Shown: piece after piece, positions 26,074-34,488 of the stretch
Position numbering within the stretch: the first letter of the stretch is position 1
Layout: each line of letters begins with the position of its first letter
Source of the DNA: Methylophilus aquaticus
GTDB lineage: Bacteria > Pseudomonadota > Gammaproteobacteria > Burkholderiales > Methylophilaceae
DNA: 64,000 bases
Assembly: GCF_030769565.1 (NCBI RefSeq)
Contig: NZ_JAVCAP010000022.1
Span: 87,392-151,391, forward strand
Reading direction: 5' to 3'
Position numbers and translations under genes: made by a program
The notes under the pieces: model-generated
The model's database searches: none
Told to the model about the DNA's origin: nothing
What the model saw: the letters and a program-made list of their open reading frames with translations, nothing else

Positions 26074-26943
26074 ATGAAAAATATTGGAAGCATCTTGATA
26101 GGCATTTTCATCCTGCTGGTGGTGATCACTTCGTCAGCTTACACCGTGGATCAGCGAGAGTATGCGCTGGTGTTCCGCTTGGGTGAAATTGTCTCGGTTA
26201 AAAAAGAGCCTGGGCTGTATTTTAAAATGCCTATGGTTGAAAATGTGCGCTATTACGACAAACGTATCCTGACCCTGAACTGGGAGGAGCCTGATCGTTT
26301 TATCACCAGCGAGAAGAAGAATGTGCTGGTGGATTCATTTGTGAAGTGGCGCATTATTGATCCATCGAAATACTACGTTTCTGTACGTGGCGACGAAGTG
26401 CAGGCTGAGCGTCGCTTGTCGCAAATGGTCAATGACGGTTTGCGCGCCGAGTTTGGTAAACGCACGATTCATGATGTAGTGTCCGGTGAGCGCTCGGAAA
26501 TTATGGAGATCCTGCGTCAGCGTGCTGACAAGGAAAGCCGCCAAATGGGGATACAGATTCTGGATGTACGCCTGCGTCGTGTAGACCTGCCTAAAGAAGT
26601 GAGTGAGTCAGTTTATCAACGGATGGAGGCTGAGCGTAAATCAGTTGCCAACGAGCTGCGTTCACAGGGTTCAGCCGCTGCGGAAAAAATTCGTGCTGAT
26701 GCAGATAGGCAACGTGAAGTGATTATTGCAGAAGCCTTCCGCGATGCGCAAAAAATCAAAGGTGAGGGGGATGCCAAGGCTTCTGAAATTTATGCGCAAG
26801 CGTTTGGTAAAAATCCTGAATTTTATTCTTTCTACCGCAGTCAGGAAGCTTACAAAAACAGTTTTAAGAGTAAGTCTGATGTGATTATTGTTGATCAAAG
26901 TTCTGATTTCTTTAAATACATGCGTAGTTCTGGTAAGAAATAA
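26074..26943 (+). CDS. hflC: HflC subunit of the FtsH regulatory SPFH complex
   Basis: A 289-residue SPFH protein with an N-terminal signal-anchor (IGSILIGIFILLVVITSSAYTV). The band-7 domain runs from EYALVFRLGEIVSVKKEPGLYFKMP to LRRVDLPKEVSESVYQRMEAERK. The helical part (SQGSAAAEKIRADADRQREVIIAEAFRDAQKIKGEGDAKASEIYAQAFG) is typical. It partners HflK and modulates FtsH proteolysis. It is 13 bp upstream of a small DUF2065 gene, the usual betaproteobacterial order. Confidence 0.96.
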   Translation: MKNIGSILIGIFILLVVITSSAYTVDQREYALVFRLGEIVSVKKEPGLYFKMPMVENVRYYDKRILTLNWEEPDRFITSEKKNVLVDSFVKWRIIDPSKYYVSVRGDEVQAERRLSQMVNDGLRAEFGKRTIHDVVSGERSEIMEILRQRADKESRQMGIQILDVRLRRVDLPKEVSESVYQRMEAERKSVANELRSQGSAAAEKIRADADRQREVIIAEAFRDAQKIKGEGDAKASEIYAQAFGKNPEFYSFYRSQEAYKNSFKSKSDVIIVDQSSDFFKYMRSSGKK

Positions 26944-26956
26944 CACTGTCTGAAAA

Positions 26957-27136
26957 ATGAACGGATGGTGGATATTGGGTGGTGTGCTGCTGATTGAAGG
27001 GTTGATGCCATTATTGTTTACGCAAGCATGGCGTCAAACCTTTGAAAAACTGTTGCAGTTACGTGATGGCCAAATTCGTTTTATTGGTTTTTTGTCTGTG
27101 CTCGCAGGCTTGCTGATTCTTCTGTTCAGTCGTTAG
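26957..27136 (+). CDS. DUF2065 family small membrane protein (YjeT-like)
   Basis: A 59-residue protein that is easily missed. It starts MNGWWILGGVLLIEGLMPLL, has a middle FTQAWRQTFEKLLQLRDGQIRF, and ends in a second membrane helix, FIGFLSVLAGLLILLFS. Two helices and the conserved IEG...P and R..G..LAG..L pattern match DUF2065 (E. coli YjeT). It lies 13 bp after hflC in the position always seen for this family, supporting the call. Inner membrane; function unknown. Confidence 0.85.
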   Translation: MNGWWILGGVLLIEGLMPLLFTQAWRQTFEKLLQLRDGQIRFIGFLSVLAGLLILLFSR

Positions 27137-27254
27137 TGTATGCAGTGCCAGCGGGTGAATGGTTGACTCACTGCTGCCAGTTTTCTGTGTTTTGTCAATC
27201 GACCGTTATGTGTCTTTGAATACTTTACCCGTGTCTAGAACAAGGCTTTGCAGG

Positions 27255-27260
27255 TATAAT
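27255..27260 (+). promoter_or_regulatory. TATAAT immediately upstream of hisZ
   Basis: A perfect -10 hexamer ends 6 nt before the ATG at 27267. If used, transcription would start at or next to the A of the start codon. No good -35 was found. Confidence 0.35.
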
Positions 27261-27266
27261 AGTAGG

Positions 27267-28421
27267 ATGCATAATTGGTTACTTCCTGAATATATCGAAG
27301 ACGTGCTGCCTGCTGAGGCAGCACGTCTGGAGTCCTATAGACGTCAATTGCTTGATTTGTTTCGCGTACATGGTTACCAGTACGTGATGCCTCCCATGAT
27401 GGAGTATGTCGAGTCTTTACTCACTGGCACCGGCCATGATCTGGATATTGCGACCTTTAAAGTTGTAGATCAACTCACTGGCCGCCTGATGGGGCTGCGT
27501 GCCGATACCACGCCGCAAGCTGCACGCATAGATGCACACATGCTCAATCACCAGGGCGTTTCCCGCTTGTGCTATGCAGGCACCGTGTTGCGTACCAAAC
27601 CGGACGGATTGGCACGTACACGTGAGCCTTTGCAGATGGGTGCCGAGTTATATGGGCATGCCGGGATCGAAAGTGATATCGAAGTCCAGCGTCTGATGAT
27701 CAAAGCCCTGCAGTTGCTGGGCATGCAAACCCTGTTTGTTGACGTCAGCCACGTCGCCATTTTTGCCAGCCTTTCTCATATGGCCCAGTTGGAAACACAA
27801 CAAGAAGAAGAGTTGCAGGCCGCCTTGCACTGCAAGGATGTTGCACGTGTTAAAGCGTTGGTTGCCAATTTACCGGTGAAGGCGCAACAACCCTTTATTG
27901 ATTTAACGCATTTGCATGGTGGTATTGAAGTGCTTGAAAATGCGCATGACTGTCTGCCGGATACCCCGGAAATTGCGCAAGCCTTACAAGAGATGGCAGC
28001 CATTGCTGCGCGTTTGCGCAGTCCGTCCGTCGAAGTGACTTTTGATTTGAGCGAATTGCGCGGTTATCACTATCATAGCGGGCTGGTATTTGCCGCCTAT
28101 GCCAAAGGCTATGCTGGCCCGATTGCATTGGGTGGGCGTTATGATGAGGTGGGGGCTGCTTTTGGCCGTGCGCGTCCAGCCACTGGCTTCAGTCTCGACT
28201 TGCGTGGTGCGTTGCTGGCCTTGGGGCCTGCGCAAACCTCCATGGGTGTGTTGGCGCCCGTGTCGGACGATCCTGCCTTGCAAACCATGATAGAAACGCT
28301 ACGCGCTGAGGGCACAGTTGTGGTTGAAGCGCTGCCTGAAGCCCCTGTCCATTATTCCGAGCTGGCTTGCGACCGCATCTTGCAAAAGGTGGATGGTTGC
28401 TGGCAAGTGCTTGCTGTTTAG
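27267..28421 (+). CDS. hisZ: ATP phosphoribosyltransferase regulatory subunit HisZ
   Basis: A 384-residue class II HisRS-like protein lacking the anticodon domain, as in HisZ. Motif 2 region is MGLRADTTPQAARI, and the C-terminal core reads LRGYHYHSGLVFAAYAKGYAGPIALGGRYDEVGAAFGRARPATGFSLD. It activates short-form HisG in histidine synthesis. ATG 27267 (MHNWLLPEYIEDVLP) is used; in-frame codons upstream give an extension not seen in homologues. No other his genes are nearby, as usual in betaproteobacteria where hisZ-purA follow hflKC. Confidence 0.93.
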   Translation: MHNWLLPEYIEDVLPAEAARLESYRRQLLDLFRVHGYQYVMPPMMEYVESLLTGTGHDLDIATFKVVDQLTGRLMGLRADTTPQAARIDAHMLNHQGVSRLCYAGTVLRTKPDGLARTREPLQMGAELYGHAGIESDIEVQRLMIKALQLLGMQTLFVDVSHVAIFASLSHMAQLETQQEEELQAALHCKDVARVKALVANLPVKAQQPFIDLTHLHGGIEVLENAHDCLPDTPEIAQALQEMAAIAARLRSPSVEVTFDLSELRGYHYHSGLVFAAYAKGYAGPIALGGRYDEVGAAFGRARPATGFSLDLRGALLALGPAQTSMGVLAPVSDDPALQTMIETLRAEGTVVVEALPEAPVHYSELACDRILQKVDGCWQVLAV

Positions 28422-28433
28422 TTGTTAAACAGC
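28413..28433 (+). terminator. Hairpin overlapping the hisZ stop
   Basis: Perfect 8-bp stem GCTGTTTA/TAAACAGC with 5-nt loop; the hisZ stop codon lies in the stem. A T-rich tract with interruptions follows. It may attenuate transcription into purA. Confidence 0.4.
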
Positions 28434-28467
28434 ATTTGTTACTCATTTTTTAGAAGTTTATATTGAT

Positions 28468-29802
28468 ATGACATCCTCTACTCAAGCAAAAAATGTCGTT
28501 GTGATTGGCACCCAATGGGGCGACGAAGGCAAAGGTAAAATCGTAGACTGGCTCACTGACCATGCGCAGGGCGTGGTTCGTTTTCAGGGCGGACATAATG
28601 CAGGGCATACGCTGGTAGTGGGGCAGGGCGCAGCACAAAAGGTCTACAAACTCAATCTCGTGCCTTCAGGGATTGTGCGTGATGGCGTGCTCTGCTATAT
28701 CGGCAATGGCGTTGTGCTGGATACTTCGCATTTGCTGAGCGAGATTGCAACGCTTGAACAAGGTGGCCTGGATGTTAAAAATCGTCTTAAAGTCAGTCCA
28801 GGCTGTCCACTTATCCTGTCGCACCACGTGGCCGTAGATTTGGCGCGTGAAGCCAAACGCAGTGCCGAGAAAAAAATTGGTACGACCGGCAAGGGGATCG
28901 GCCCGGCTTACGAAGATAAAGTCGCACGTCGCGCACTGCGCGTGTATGACCTGTTTTATCCGGAGCGTTTTGCCGAAAAACTGCGTGAGGTGATGGATTA
29001 TCACAACTTTGTGCTCACCAACTATCTGGGTGCTGCAGCCGTGGATTTTCAGCAGCAATATGATGCCAGCATGCAACATGCCAGCGTGTTGAAGCCGATG
29101 GTGGCGGATATTTCTGCCGCGTTGTATGAGGCCAATGCACGCGGTGAACATTTGTTGTTTGAAGGCGCACAGGGCACTTTGCTGGACGTGGATCATGGCA
29201 CTTATCCCTATGTGACTTCCAGTAATTGTATCGCTGGTCAGGCGTCTGCAGGCACTGGTGTGGGTGCAAACATGTTGCATTATGTACTGGGCATTACCAA
29301 GGCCTACACCACACGTGTGGGTGGCGGCCCGTTCCCCAGTGAACTGGATATCGATACCGAAGGTGCACCCGGCTACCAAATGTCAACCGTAGGCCAGGAA
29401 ATCGGCACAGTTACCAAACGCAAGCGTCGTTGTGGCTGGTTTGATGCCGCTGCATTACGCCGTTCTGCGCGTATCAATGGCTTGACTGGCTTGTGTATTA
29501 CCAAGCTCGATGTGCTCGATGGTATTGATGAACTCAATATCTGTACTGGTTACAAACTGGATGGCAAGGTGGTCGATATGCTGCCTATTGGTGCGGATGA
29601 CGTGGCGCGTTGTGAACCGATTTATGAAACTGTTTCCGGTTGGCAGGAAAGTACATTTGGTGCCAAAACCTGGGAAGCACTGCCTAAAAATGCGCAGCAT
29701 TATCTGAAGCGCCTGGAAACCGTGTGTGGTGTGCCGATTGCGATTGTGTCTACAGGCCCCGAGCGCGATGAAACCATTGTCCTGCAACATCCTTTTGCTT
29801 GA
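28468..29802 (+). CDS. purA: Adenylosuccinate synthetase
   Basis: A 444-aa enzyme that condenses IMP and aspartate with GTP in AMP synthesis. The P-loop is [15 protein letters not shown], followed by HNAGHTLV. Further PurA blocks are [41 protein letters not shown] and [12 protein letters not shown]. The length is slightly above the 432 of E. coli PurA. It is 46 bp downstream of hisZ and 19 bp upstream of the flavoprotein gene, so the cofactor genes that follow may share its transcript. Confidence 0.97.
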   Translation: MTSSTQAKNVVVIGTQWGDEGKGKIVDWLTDHAQGVVRFQGGHNAGHTLVVGQGAAQKVYKLNLVPSGIVRDGVLCYIGNGVVLDTSHLLSEIATLEQGGLDVKNRLKVSPGCPLILSHHVAVDLAREAKRSAEKKIGTTGKGIGPAYEDKVARRALRVYDLFYPERFAEKLREVMDYHNFVLTNYLGAAAVDFQQQYDASMQHASVLKPMVADISAALYEANARGEHLLFEGAQGTLLDVDHGTYPYVTSSNCIAGQASAGTGVGANMLHYVLGITKAYTTRVGGGPFPSELDIDTEGAPGYQMSTVGQEIGTVTKRKRRCGWFDAAALRRSARINGLTGLCITKLDVLDGIDELNICTGYKLDGKVVDMLPIGADDVARCEPIYETVSGWQESTFGAKTWEALPKNAQHYLKRLETVCGVPIAIVSTGPERDETIVLQHPFA

Positions 29803-29821
29803 TTGGTGAAGGGGTAATCAC

Positions 29822-30409
29822 ATGAAAGCACAGCGTCTGGCATGGGCCATTACCGGATCCGGGCATTATTTGCGCGAATCGCTGGCGATATTGCAGACCT
29901 TGCAGGATGTGGACGTTTATCTGAGCCGCGCGGCCGCTGAAATTATTCAGCAATACGGTTTTCAGGCCCAGCTCGAGGCCACGGGCCACAAAGTGTATCA
30001 GGACAAAACCGCCAGCAGTGTCCCCGTTGAACGATTCTACGAAGGCGTTTATCACACGCTGGTGGTTTCCCCTGCGACCTCCAATACCATTGCCAAAATG
30101 GCGTATGGTTTTTCTGATAGTCTGGTCACCAACCTGTTTGCGCAGGCAGGCAAGACACGTGTACACAGCATCGTATTTGCCTGCGATACGGCGCCAGAGC
30201 TTGAGTCAGAAGCGCCCCGTGACCACATGGTCAAAGTATATCCGCGCCATATTGACCTGCATAATGTGGGTCTGTTAAAGCAGTTTGCAGACACTGACGT
30301 TGTCGAAGATATGGATGCATTGCAAGATGCCATCATGCAGCGGCTGGCGGGTGTGCATGCAGTGCATTTGCATGCAGGTGTGGAAGTTTCCGAGCAACAG
30401 GCGGTGTAA
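29822..30409 (+). CDS. Archaeal-type flavoprotein (AfpA/DmrB-like), H4MPT-associated
   Basis: A 195-residue flavoprotein of the homo-oligomeric FMN-binding Cys-decarboxylase/DmrB fold. Typical features are WAITGSGHYLRESLAIL at the N-terminus and VVSPATSNTIAKMAYGFSDSLVTNLFAQAGK, the FMN-binding P(A/S)TxNT motif. Related archaeal and methylotroph proteins (AfpA, DmrB) reduce pterins or are encoded with H4MPT genes; which reaction applies here is inferred. It leads a four-gene block with DHPS-like, DUF447 and MfnB-like genes and lies 5 bp before the next. Confidence 0.75.
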   Translation: MKAQRLAWAITGSGHYLRESLAILQTLQDVDVYLSRAAAEIIQQYGFQAQLEATGHKVYQDKTASSVPVERFYEGVYHTLVVSPATSNTIAKMAYGFSDSLVTNLFAQAGKTRVHSIVFACDTAPELESEAPRDHMVKVYPRHIDLHNVGLLKQFADTDVVEDMDALQDAIMQRLAGVHAVHLHAGVEVSEQQAV

Positions 30410-30414
30410 CGCGC

Positions 30415-31848
30415 ATGACGCGGTCGCTGCTGTTCCTCACCGGAAAGCTGGCAGAACAGAGTCTGCACAAAGTGTTGCAATCCGTGCAGGCTAATAGCAC
30501 ACATGACCCTTTTGAATATCAAATCAAGCAAGTCGGCGTTTCAGTGGCGGCGTTAATGACCCCGCCCTTGATTGCCCGTCGACTGCCCAAAGTGGAAAAT
30601 GTGGATAAAGTGATTTTACCCGGGCTTTGCCAGGGCGACTTGACCCCACTCATCGAGCAATGGGGTGTGCCTGTTGAGCGTGGCCCTGAAGACTTGAAAG
30701 ACTTGCCTCAATATTTTGGACAGCAGGGCAAAGCCCCGGATCTGAGTCAGCACAGTGTGTTGATTTTTGCTGAAATTGTTGATGCGCCTGATCTTAATAT
30801 TGCACAGATTCTTGAAAAAGCCCGTCACTTTCAGTCACAAGGTGCGGATGTGATTGACCTCGGTTGTCTGCCCGGGAAGCCCTTTGCACACATGACAGAC
30901 ACGGTGAAGGCACTCAAGGCTGAAGGCTTTCCCGTCAGTGTTGACTCTATGCGCGAGGATGATTTGTTGGCAGCAGGCAAGGCCGGCGCGGACTATCTGC
31001 TCAGTTTGCACGAGAAAAGCCTGTGGATCGCCAGTGAAGTCGCGTCTACGCCTATCCTGATTCCGGCCAAGCCCGGGCAGATGGCCAGCCTGACGCGTGC
31101 CATTGAGCATTGCCTGAAAATCGGCAAACCATTTATTGCGGACCCTATCCTGGACCCCATCCATTTTGGCCTGACAGATTCAATTGTGCGTTACCACAAG
31201 CTGCGCAAGCGCTATCCCGAGATTGCCATCATGATGGGGGTAGGTAACCTGACCGAACTCACCGATGCCGATACTACCGGTATTAATGCGATGTTATTCG
31301 GTATTATCAGTGAGTTGAATATCAATGCGGTGTTGGCTACCTCAGTCAGTGCCCATGCCGTGTATGCGATTGCCGAGGCTGATATTGCGCGACGGATCAT
31401 GTATAGAGCCAAGCAAGACCAGCGCCTGCCCAGAGGGTACTCGCCCGGCTTGCTGGGGTTGCACGGGCGCAAACCGTTTCCATATGATGCGACCGAGATT
31501 GCCGCGTTTGCCGCGCAAATTAAAGACCCCAGTTTTCGCATCATGGTCAGTGAAGAGGGGGTGCATGTCTATAATCGCGACGGTATGTTGCACGGTGTGG
31601 ACCCTTTTCAGTTCTATGCTGGCTTGCAGGTGGCGGACGATGCTTCCCATGCGTTTTATCTCGGCGTAGAGTTGGCGAAAGCGCAAATCGCCTGGCAACT
31701 GAATAAGCGCTATGTACAAGACGAACTGCTGGATTGGGGCGTTGCGAGCATGCGCCAGTCTGCACAACCTAAAGTGGCGCATCGCGAAGCTTCCATTCGA
31801 GAACGTGCCGAGCGGATGCCTGTCCAGAGCAGCAATAATCAAGACTAA
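30415..31848 (+). CDS. Dihydropteroate synthase-like protein (H4MPT biosynthesis)
   Basis: A 477-residue protein with a central TIM-barrel of dihydropteroate synthase type: ILIFAEIVDAPDLNIAQIL, SQGADVIDLGCLPG and GFPVSVDSMREDD, then FIADPILDPIHFG. A DUF6513-type N-terminal part precedes it. Classical DHPS is shorter (about 280 aa) and starts FSGE...; this version matches the archaeal/methylotroph family thought to couple a pterin to an aminobenzoate ribitol unit in H4MPT synthesis. That role is from family knowledge, not shown here. It abuts the DUF447 gene through TAATG (1-nt overlap). Confidence 0.75.
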   Translation: MTRSLLFLTGKLAEQSLHKVLQSVQANSTHDPFEYQIKQVGVSVAALMTPPLIARRLPKVENVDKVILPGLCQGDLTPLIEQWGVPVERGPEDLKDLPQYFGQQGKAPDLSQHSVLIFAEIVDAPDLNIAQILEKARHFQSQGADVIDLGCLPGKPFAHMTDTVKALKAEGFPVSVDSMREDDLLAAGKAGADYLLSLHEKSLWIASEVASTPILIPAKPGQMASLTRAIEHCLKIGKPFIADPILDPIHFGLTDSIVRYHKLRKRYPEIAIMMGVGNLTELTDADTTGINAMLFGIISELNINAVLATSVSAHAVYAIAEADIARRIMYRAKQDQRLPRGYSPGLLGLHGRKPFPYDATEIAAFAAQIKDPSFRIMVSEEGVHVYNRDGMLHGVDPFQFYAGLQVADDASHAFYLGVELAKAQIAWQLNKRYVQDELLDWGVASMRQSAQPKVAHREASIRERAERMPVQSSNNQD

Positions 31849-32435
31849 TGGATCACGTGATGATTTACGAAACGATAGTGACGACGACTTCAGGCCAGGG
31901 CGAGATTCACATTGCCCCGTTTGGCGTACAGTGGCGTGATGGGTTTGTGGTGATTTCACCTTTCAAGCCGTCTGCAACTTTACAGAATATTATGGACAGC
32001 GGTTGCGCCGTGCTTAACCTGACAGATGATGTACGGGTGTTTGCAGCGGCGATTGCCAGAAAAACAAAATTTGCAACCTTAACCATCAACGGGTTTCCTG
32101 GGAACCGTTTACAGGAGTGTCTGGCGTATCACACATTAACATTACATCACATTGAAGAGGACGACTTGCGGCCCAAGCTTTGGATGGAAGTTACAAGCAC
32201 AGTATCGCACGGGCTGTTCAAGGGCTTTAATCGCGCACAGGCGGCTGTCATAGAGTTAGCAGTGCTGGTCAGTCGCTTGCATATGTTGCCGTCAGAAAAA
32301 ATCATGCGCGAACTGGAGTATTTACAAATTGCCATTGATAAAACGGCTGGCCCACAAGAGCTTGAAGCATGGCAATGGTTGTTGGATTGCGTGCATAACC
32401 ACATGGCACAACAAGCCGGTATGCAACAGGCTTGA
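31848..32435 (+). CDS. DUF447 family protein (methylotroph/archaeal cofactor cluster)
   Basis: A 195-residue soluble protein of the DUF447 family, which adopts a flavin-reductase-like split barrel. Seen in the sequence are MIYETIVTTTSGQGEIHIAPFGVQW, FKPSATLQNIMDSGCAVLNLTDDVRVFA and ELAVLVSRLHMLP. Homologues occur in methanogens and H4MPT-using bacteria. No reaction has been shown for it, and flavin binding is only suggested by fold. TAATG overlap with the upstream gene indicates translational coupling. The downstream MfnB-like start overlaps the end region. Confidence 0.75.
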   Translation: MDHVMIYETIVTTTSGQGEIHIAPFGVQWRDGFVVISPFKPSATLQNIMDSGCAVLNLTDDVRVFAAAIARKTKFATLTINGFPGNRLQECLAYHTLTLHHIEEDDLRPKLWMEVTSTVSHGLFKGFNRAQAAVIELAVLVSRLHMLPSEKIMRELEYLQIAIDKTAGPQELEAWQWLLDCVHNHMAQQAGMQQA

Positions 32436-32443
32436 GGATGCAT

Positions 32444-33157
32444 ATGCAGTTGCTTGTCAGTGTAAATTCGGTTTCTGAAGCCAGCCTGGCATTATCTGCC
32501 GGGGTGGATTTGCTCGATTTGAAAGATACCACCTATGGGGCTTTGGCCATGCTTGATATGGGGGTGTCGCAAGCAATTCTGCAGGCAGTCCGGCATCACC
32601 GGATAGCACATCCAGCATCCACAGTCACCGTCAGTGCGACCATCGGCGATGATTGTGCCTCTATGGAGCAACTCAAGCAGCGCATGGATGCACGTCTGGA
32701 GGCTGGCGTGGATATCATCAAATTGCCTGCCACCATTTGGCTTGATTCTGATTTGCAAACGACCTTGCAGCGGTTCCTTGGTCATCAAGTATCTCTGATT
32801 GCTGTGTTCTCTCCAGCTGAACTCGCAGAACATGCTTTCATGCATGAAAAGCTAGCTGAGTTGTCTGCAAAAGGCTACTTTGGCGTGATGGTAGATACGA
32901 TAGACAAACATATGCCTGTCACTGCACAAGTGGATCAGCATACTCTACGAGCATTCATTCAACTTGCGCAATCATTGGCGTTGACTGTCGGAGTGGCTGG
33001 TGGCCTGCAAGTCTCGGACCTGAAATTGCTTTCTCTAATGCGCCCTGATTACATCGGTTTTAGAAGTGGACTGTGTGAACAGCAGCAAAGAAAAAATTGC
33101 TTGTCGGCGAGTATGTTGATGACCACGGTCGAAAAAATGTCTGATATTTGCCAATAA
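32444..33157 (+). CDS. mfnB: (5-formylfuran-3-yl)methyl phosphate synthase-like (MfnB, DUF556)
   Basis: A 237-residue TIM-barrel protein of the MfnB family, which makes the furan precursor of methanofuran from two glyceraldehyde-3-phosphate. With ATG 32444 the motif LDLK places Asp25 and Lys27 exactly where archaeal MfnB has its aspartate and Schiff-base lysine, and GAGG at 32434-32437 is well spaced. Another conserved part is GVDIIKLPATIW. In methylotrophs it would supply methylofuran for the Fhc complex. It is the last gene of the block; the following 128 bp hold the ompA promoter. Confidence 0.8.
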   Translation: MQLLVSVNSVSEASLALSAGVDLLDLKDTTYGALAMLDMGVSQAILQAVRHHRIAHPASTVTVSATIGDDCASMEQLKQRMDARLEAGVDIIKLPATIWLDSDLQTTLQRFLGHQVSLIAVFSPAELAEHAFMHEKLAELSAKGYFGVMVDTIDKHMPVTAQVDQHTLRAFIQLAQSLALTVGVAGGLQVSDLKLLSLMRPDYIGFRSGLCEQQQRKNCLSASMLMTTVEKMSDICQ

Positions 33158-33201
33158 ACGGCTTGTAAGCTTGGTATTTGCTAGAGATTGCAGATTTCGG
33201 G

Positions 33202-33230
33202 TTGCTAGCAGGGTATGGATTGCGTATAGT
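33202..33230 (+). promoter_or_regulatory. Sigma-70-type promoter of ompA
   Basis: TTGCTA (33202-33207) and TATAGT (33225-33230) are separated by 17 bp. The start codon lies 55 bp downstream, after AAAGGAG. Confidence 0.6.
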
Positions 33231-33285
33231 TTAGTCTGAGCTATCTAAGTGTGGCGTTCGCGCCCAATAACAAAGGAGTCAATAA

Positions 33286-34398
33286 ATGAAGAAGAATTTT
33301 TTAGGCTTGGCAGTAGCTTCTGCAATGGTATTTGCATCGCAAGTCGCACAAGCTGAAGACATGTACCGCGGTGCTTGGTATGCCGTGCCAGGTGTAAGCT
33401 ACATGAACACGGATAATGACCTGGAAGCTGATAATGGCCGTGGTGGTTTTCTGGCAATTGGTAAAGAGTTAAGCGAGCACTGGGATATTCAAGGCCGTTT
33501 GGGCTACAACCGTGCCGATGAAGATTTAAATTTGGGCGTTGGTGAAAGTGGTAAATACAAGCAGACTGCGCTAGGTCTTGATGCGCTGTATATGTTCAGC
33601 CGCGAAAAGTTTCGTCCATTCCTGTTAGCAGGGGTTGGTGCTGCACGTAACAATGTTGATTACAGTATTCCAGGCGTAAACATGGATAATAAAAAAACTT
33701 CCTGGATGGCAAACGTTGGTCTGGGTGCGCAATACCTGTTTAGCGACAACTTTGGTATTCAGGCAGATATCCGCCATCAATGGAGTCGTGCAAAATACAA
33801 TGTAAGTGGTTTGGTGAATGGTTCGGACACTGACACCATTGGTAACACTTTGGTTAACTTGGGCGCTATTTTCCGTTTCGGTGCACCAGCACCAGTCGTT
33901 GAAGAGCCAATGCCAGCTGAGCCAGCACCAATGCCGGTGGCTGAGGCTGCACCGGCGCCAGCGCCAGTGGCTGAGCCAGTACCTGCGCCAGTTGTTTGCA
34001 CACCACAAACTGAAACTGTCACTGTCAGTGCTGAGAAACTGTTTGGTTTTGACAAGGCAAACTTGAAAGAAGAAGGCCGTCGCGTTTTGGAAGAAACTGC
34101 TGCCAAAATCAAATCCAACCCTGAAATTACTGCTGTGGTTGTGACTGGTCATACTGACCGTATCGGTTCAGAAGCCTACAATCAGAAACTGTCAGAGCGT
34201 CGTGCCAAACAAGTGGCTGACTACCTGATTGCTCACGGTGTAAGCAGCAGCATCATTACTGCTGAAGGCAAAGGCAAATCTGAGCCTGTTGTTCAGTGTG
34301 ATGGCAAGAAAGTGACTAAACAACTGATCTCTTGCTTGCAGCCTAACCGTCGCGTTGAAATTCGTGCTGAAGGTACCAAACAAGTTGGTTGTCAGTAA
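33286..34398 (+). CDS. ompA: OmpA-family outer membrane protein
   Basis: A 370-residue protein with a Sec signal peptide (FLGLAVASAMVFASQVAQA) and an OmpA-like beta-barrel (about 25-200). A Pro/Ala-rich linker (APAPVVEEPMPAEPAPM and onward) leads to the OmpA_C peptidoglycan-binding domain. In that domain VSAEKLFGFDKANLKEEGRRVLEE and VTGHTDRIGSEAYNQKLSERRAKQVADYL carry the expected Asp and Arg. Four Cys in the C-terminal part (CDGKKVTKQLISC and GCQ) may form disulfides. A strong promoter and terminator make it a monocistronic, probably highly expressed gene. Confidence 0.92.
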   Translation: MKKNFLGLAVASAMVFASQVAQAEDMYRGAWYAVPGVSYMNTDNDLEADNGRGGFLAIGKELSEHWDIQGRLGYNRADEDLNLGVGESGKYKQTALGLDALYMFSREKFRPFLLAGVGAARNNVDYSIPGVNMDNKKTSWMANVGLGAQYLFSDNFGIQADIRHQWSRAKYNVSGLVNGSDTDTIGNTLVNLGAIFRFGAPAPVVEEPMPAEPAPMPVAEAAPAPAPVAEPVPAPVVCTPQTETVTVSAEKLFGFDKANLKEEGRRVLEETAAKIKSNPEITAVVVTGHTDRIGSEAYNQKLSERRAKQVADYLIAHGVSSSIITAEGKGKSEPVVQCDGKKVTKQLISCLQPNRRVEIRAEGTKQVGCQ

Positions 34399-34415
34399 TT
34401 AACCCTTAAGGGTTA

Positions 34416-34448
34416 TAAAAAAGCCACGCAAATGCGTGGCTTTTTTTA
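34416..34448 (+). terminator. Rho-independent terminator of ompA
   Basis: GCCACGCA/TGCGTGGC stem with a short AA loop, preceded by A-run and followed by seven or more T. Confidence 0.9.
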
Positions 34449-34488
34449 TGGCGGCAGTAGACTGTTTCAAGTAAATACAGAGGGCTAA

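Noticed and set aside
28666..29379. 237-codon frame on the minus strand opposite purA
   Set aside because: Antisense shadow of purA with no own start signals or motifs.
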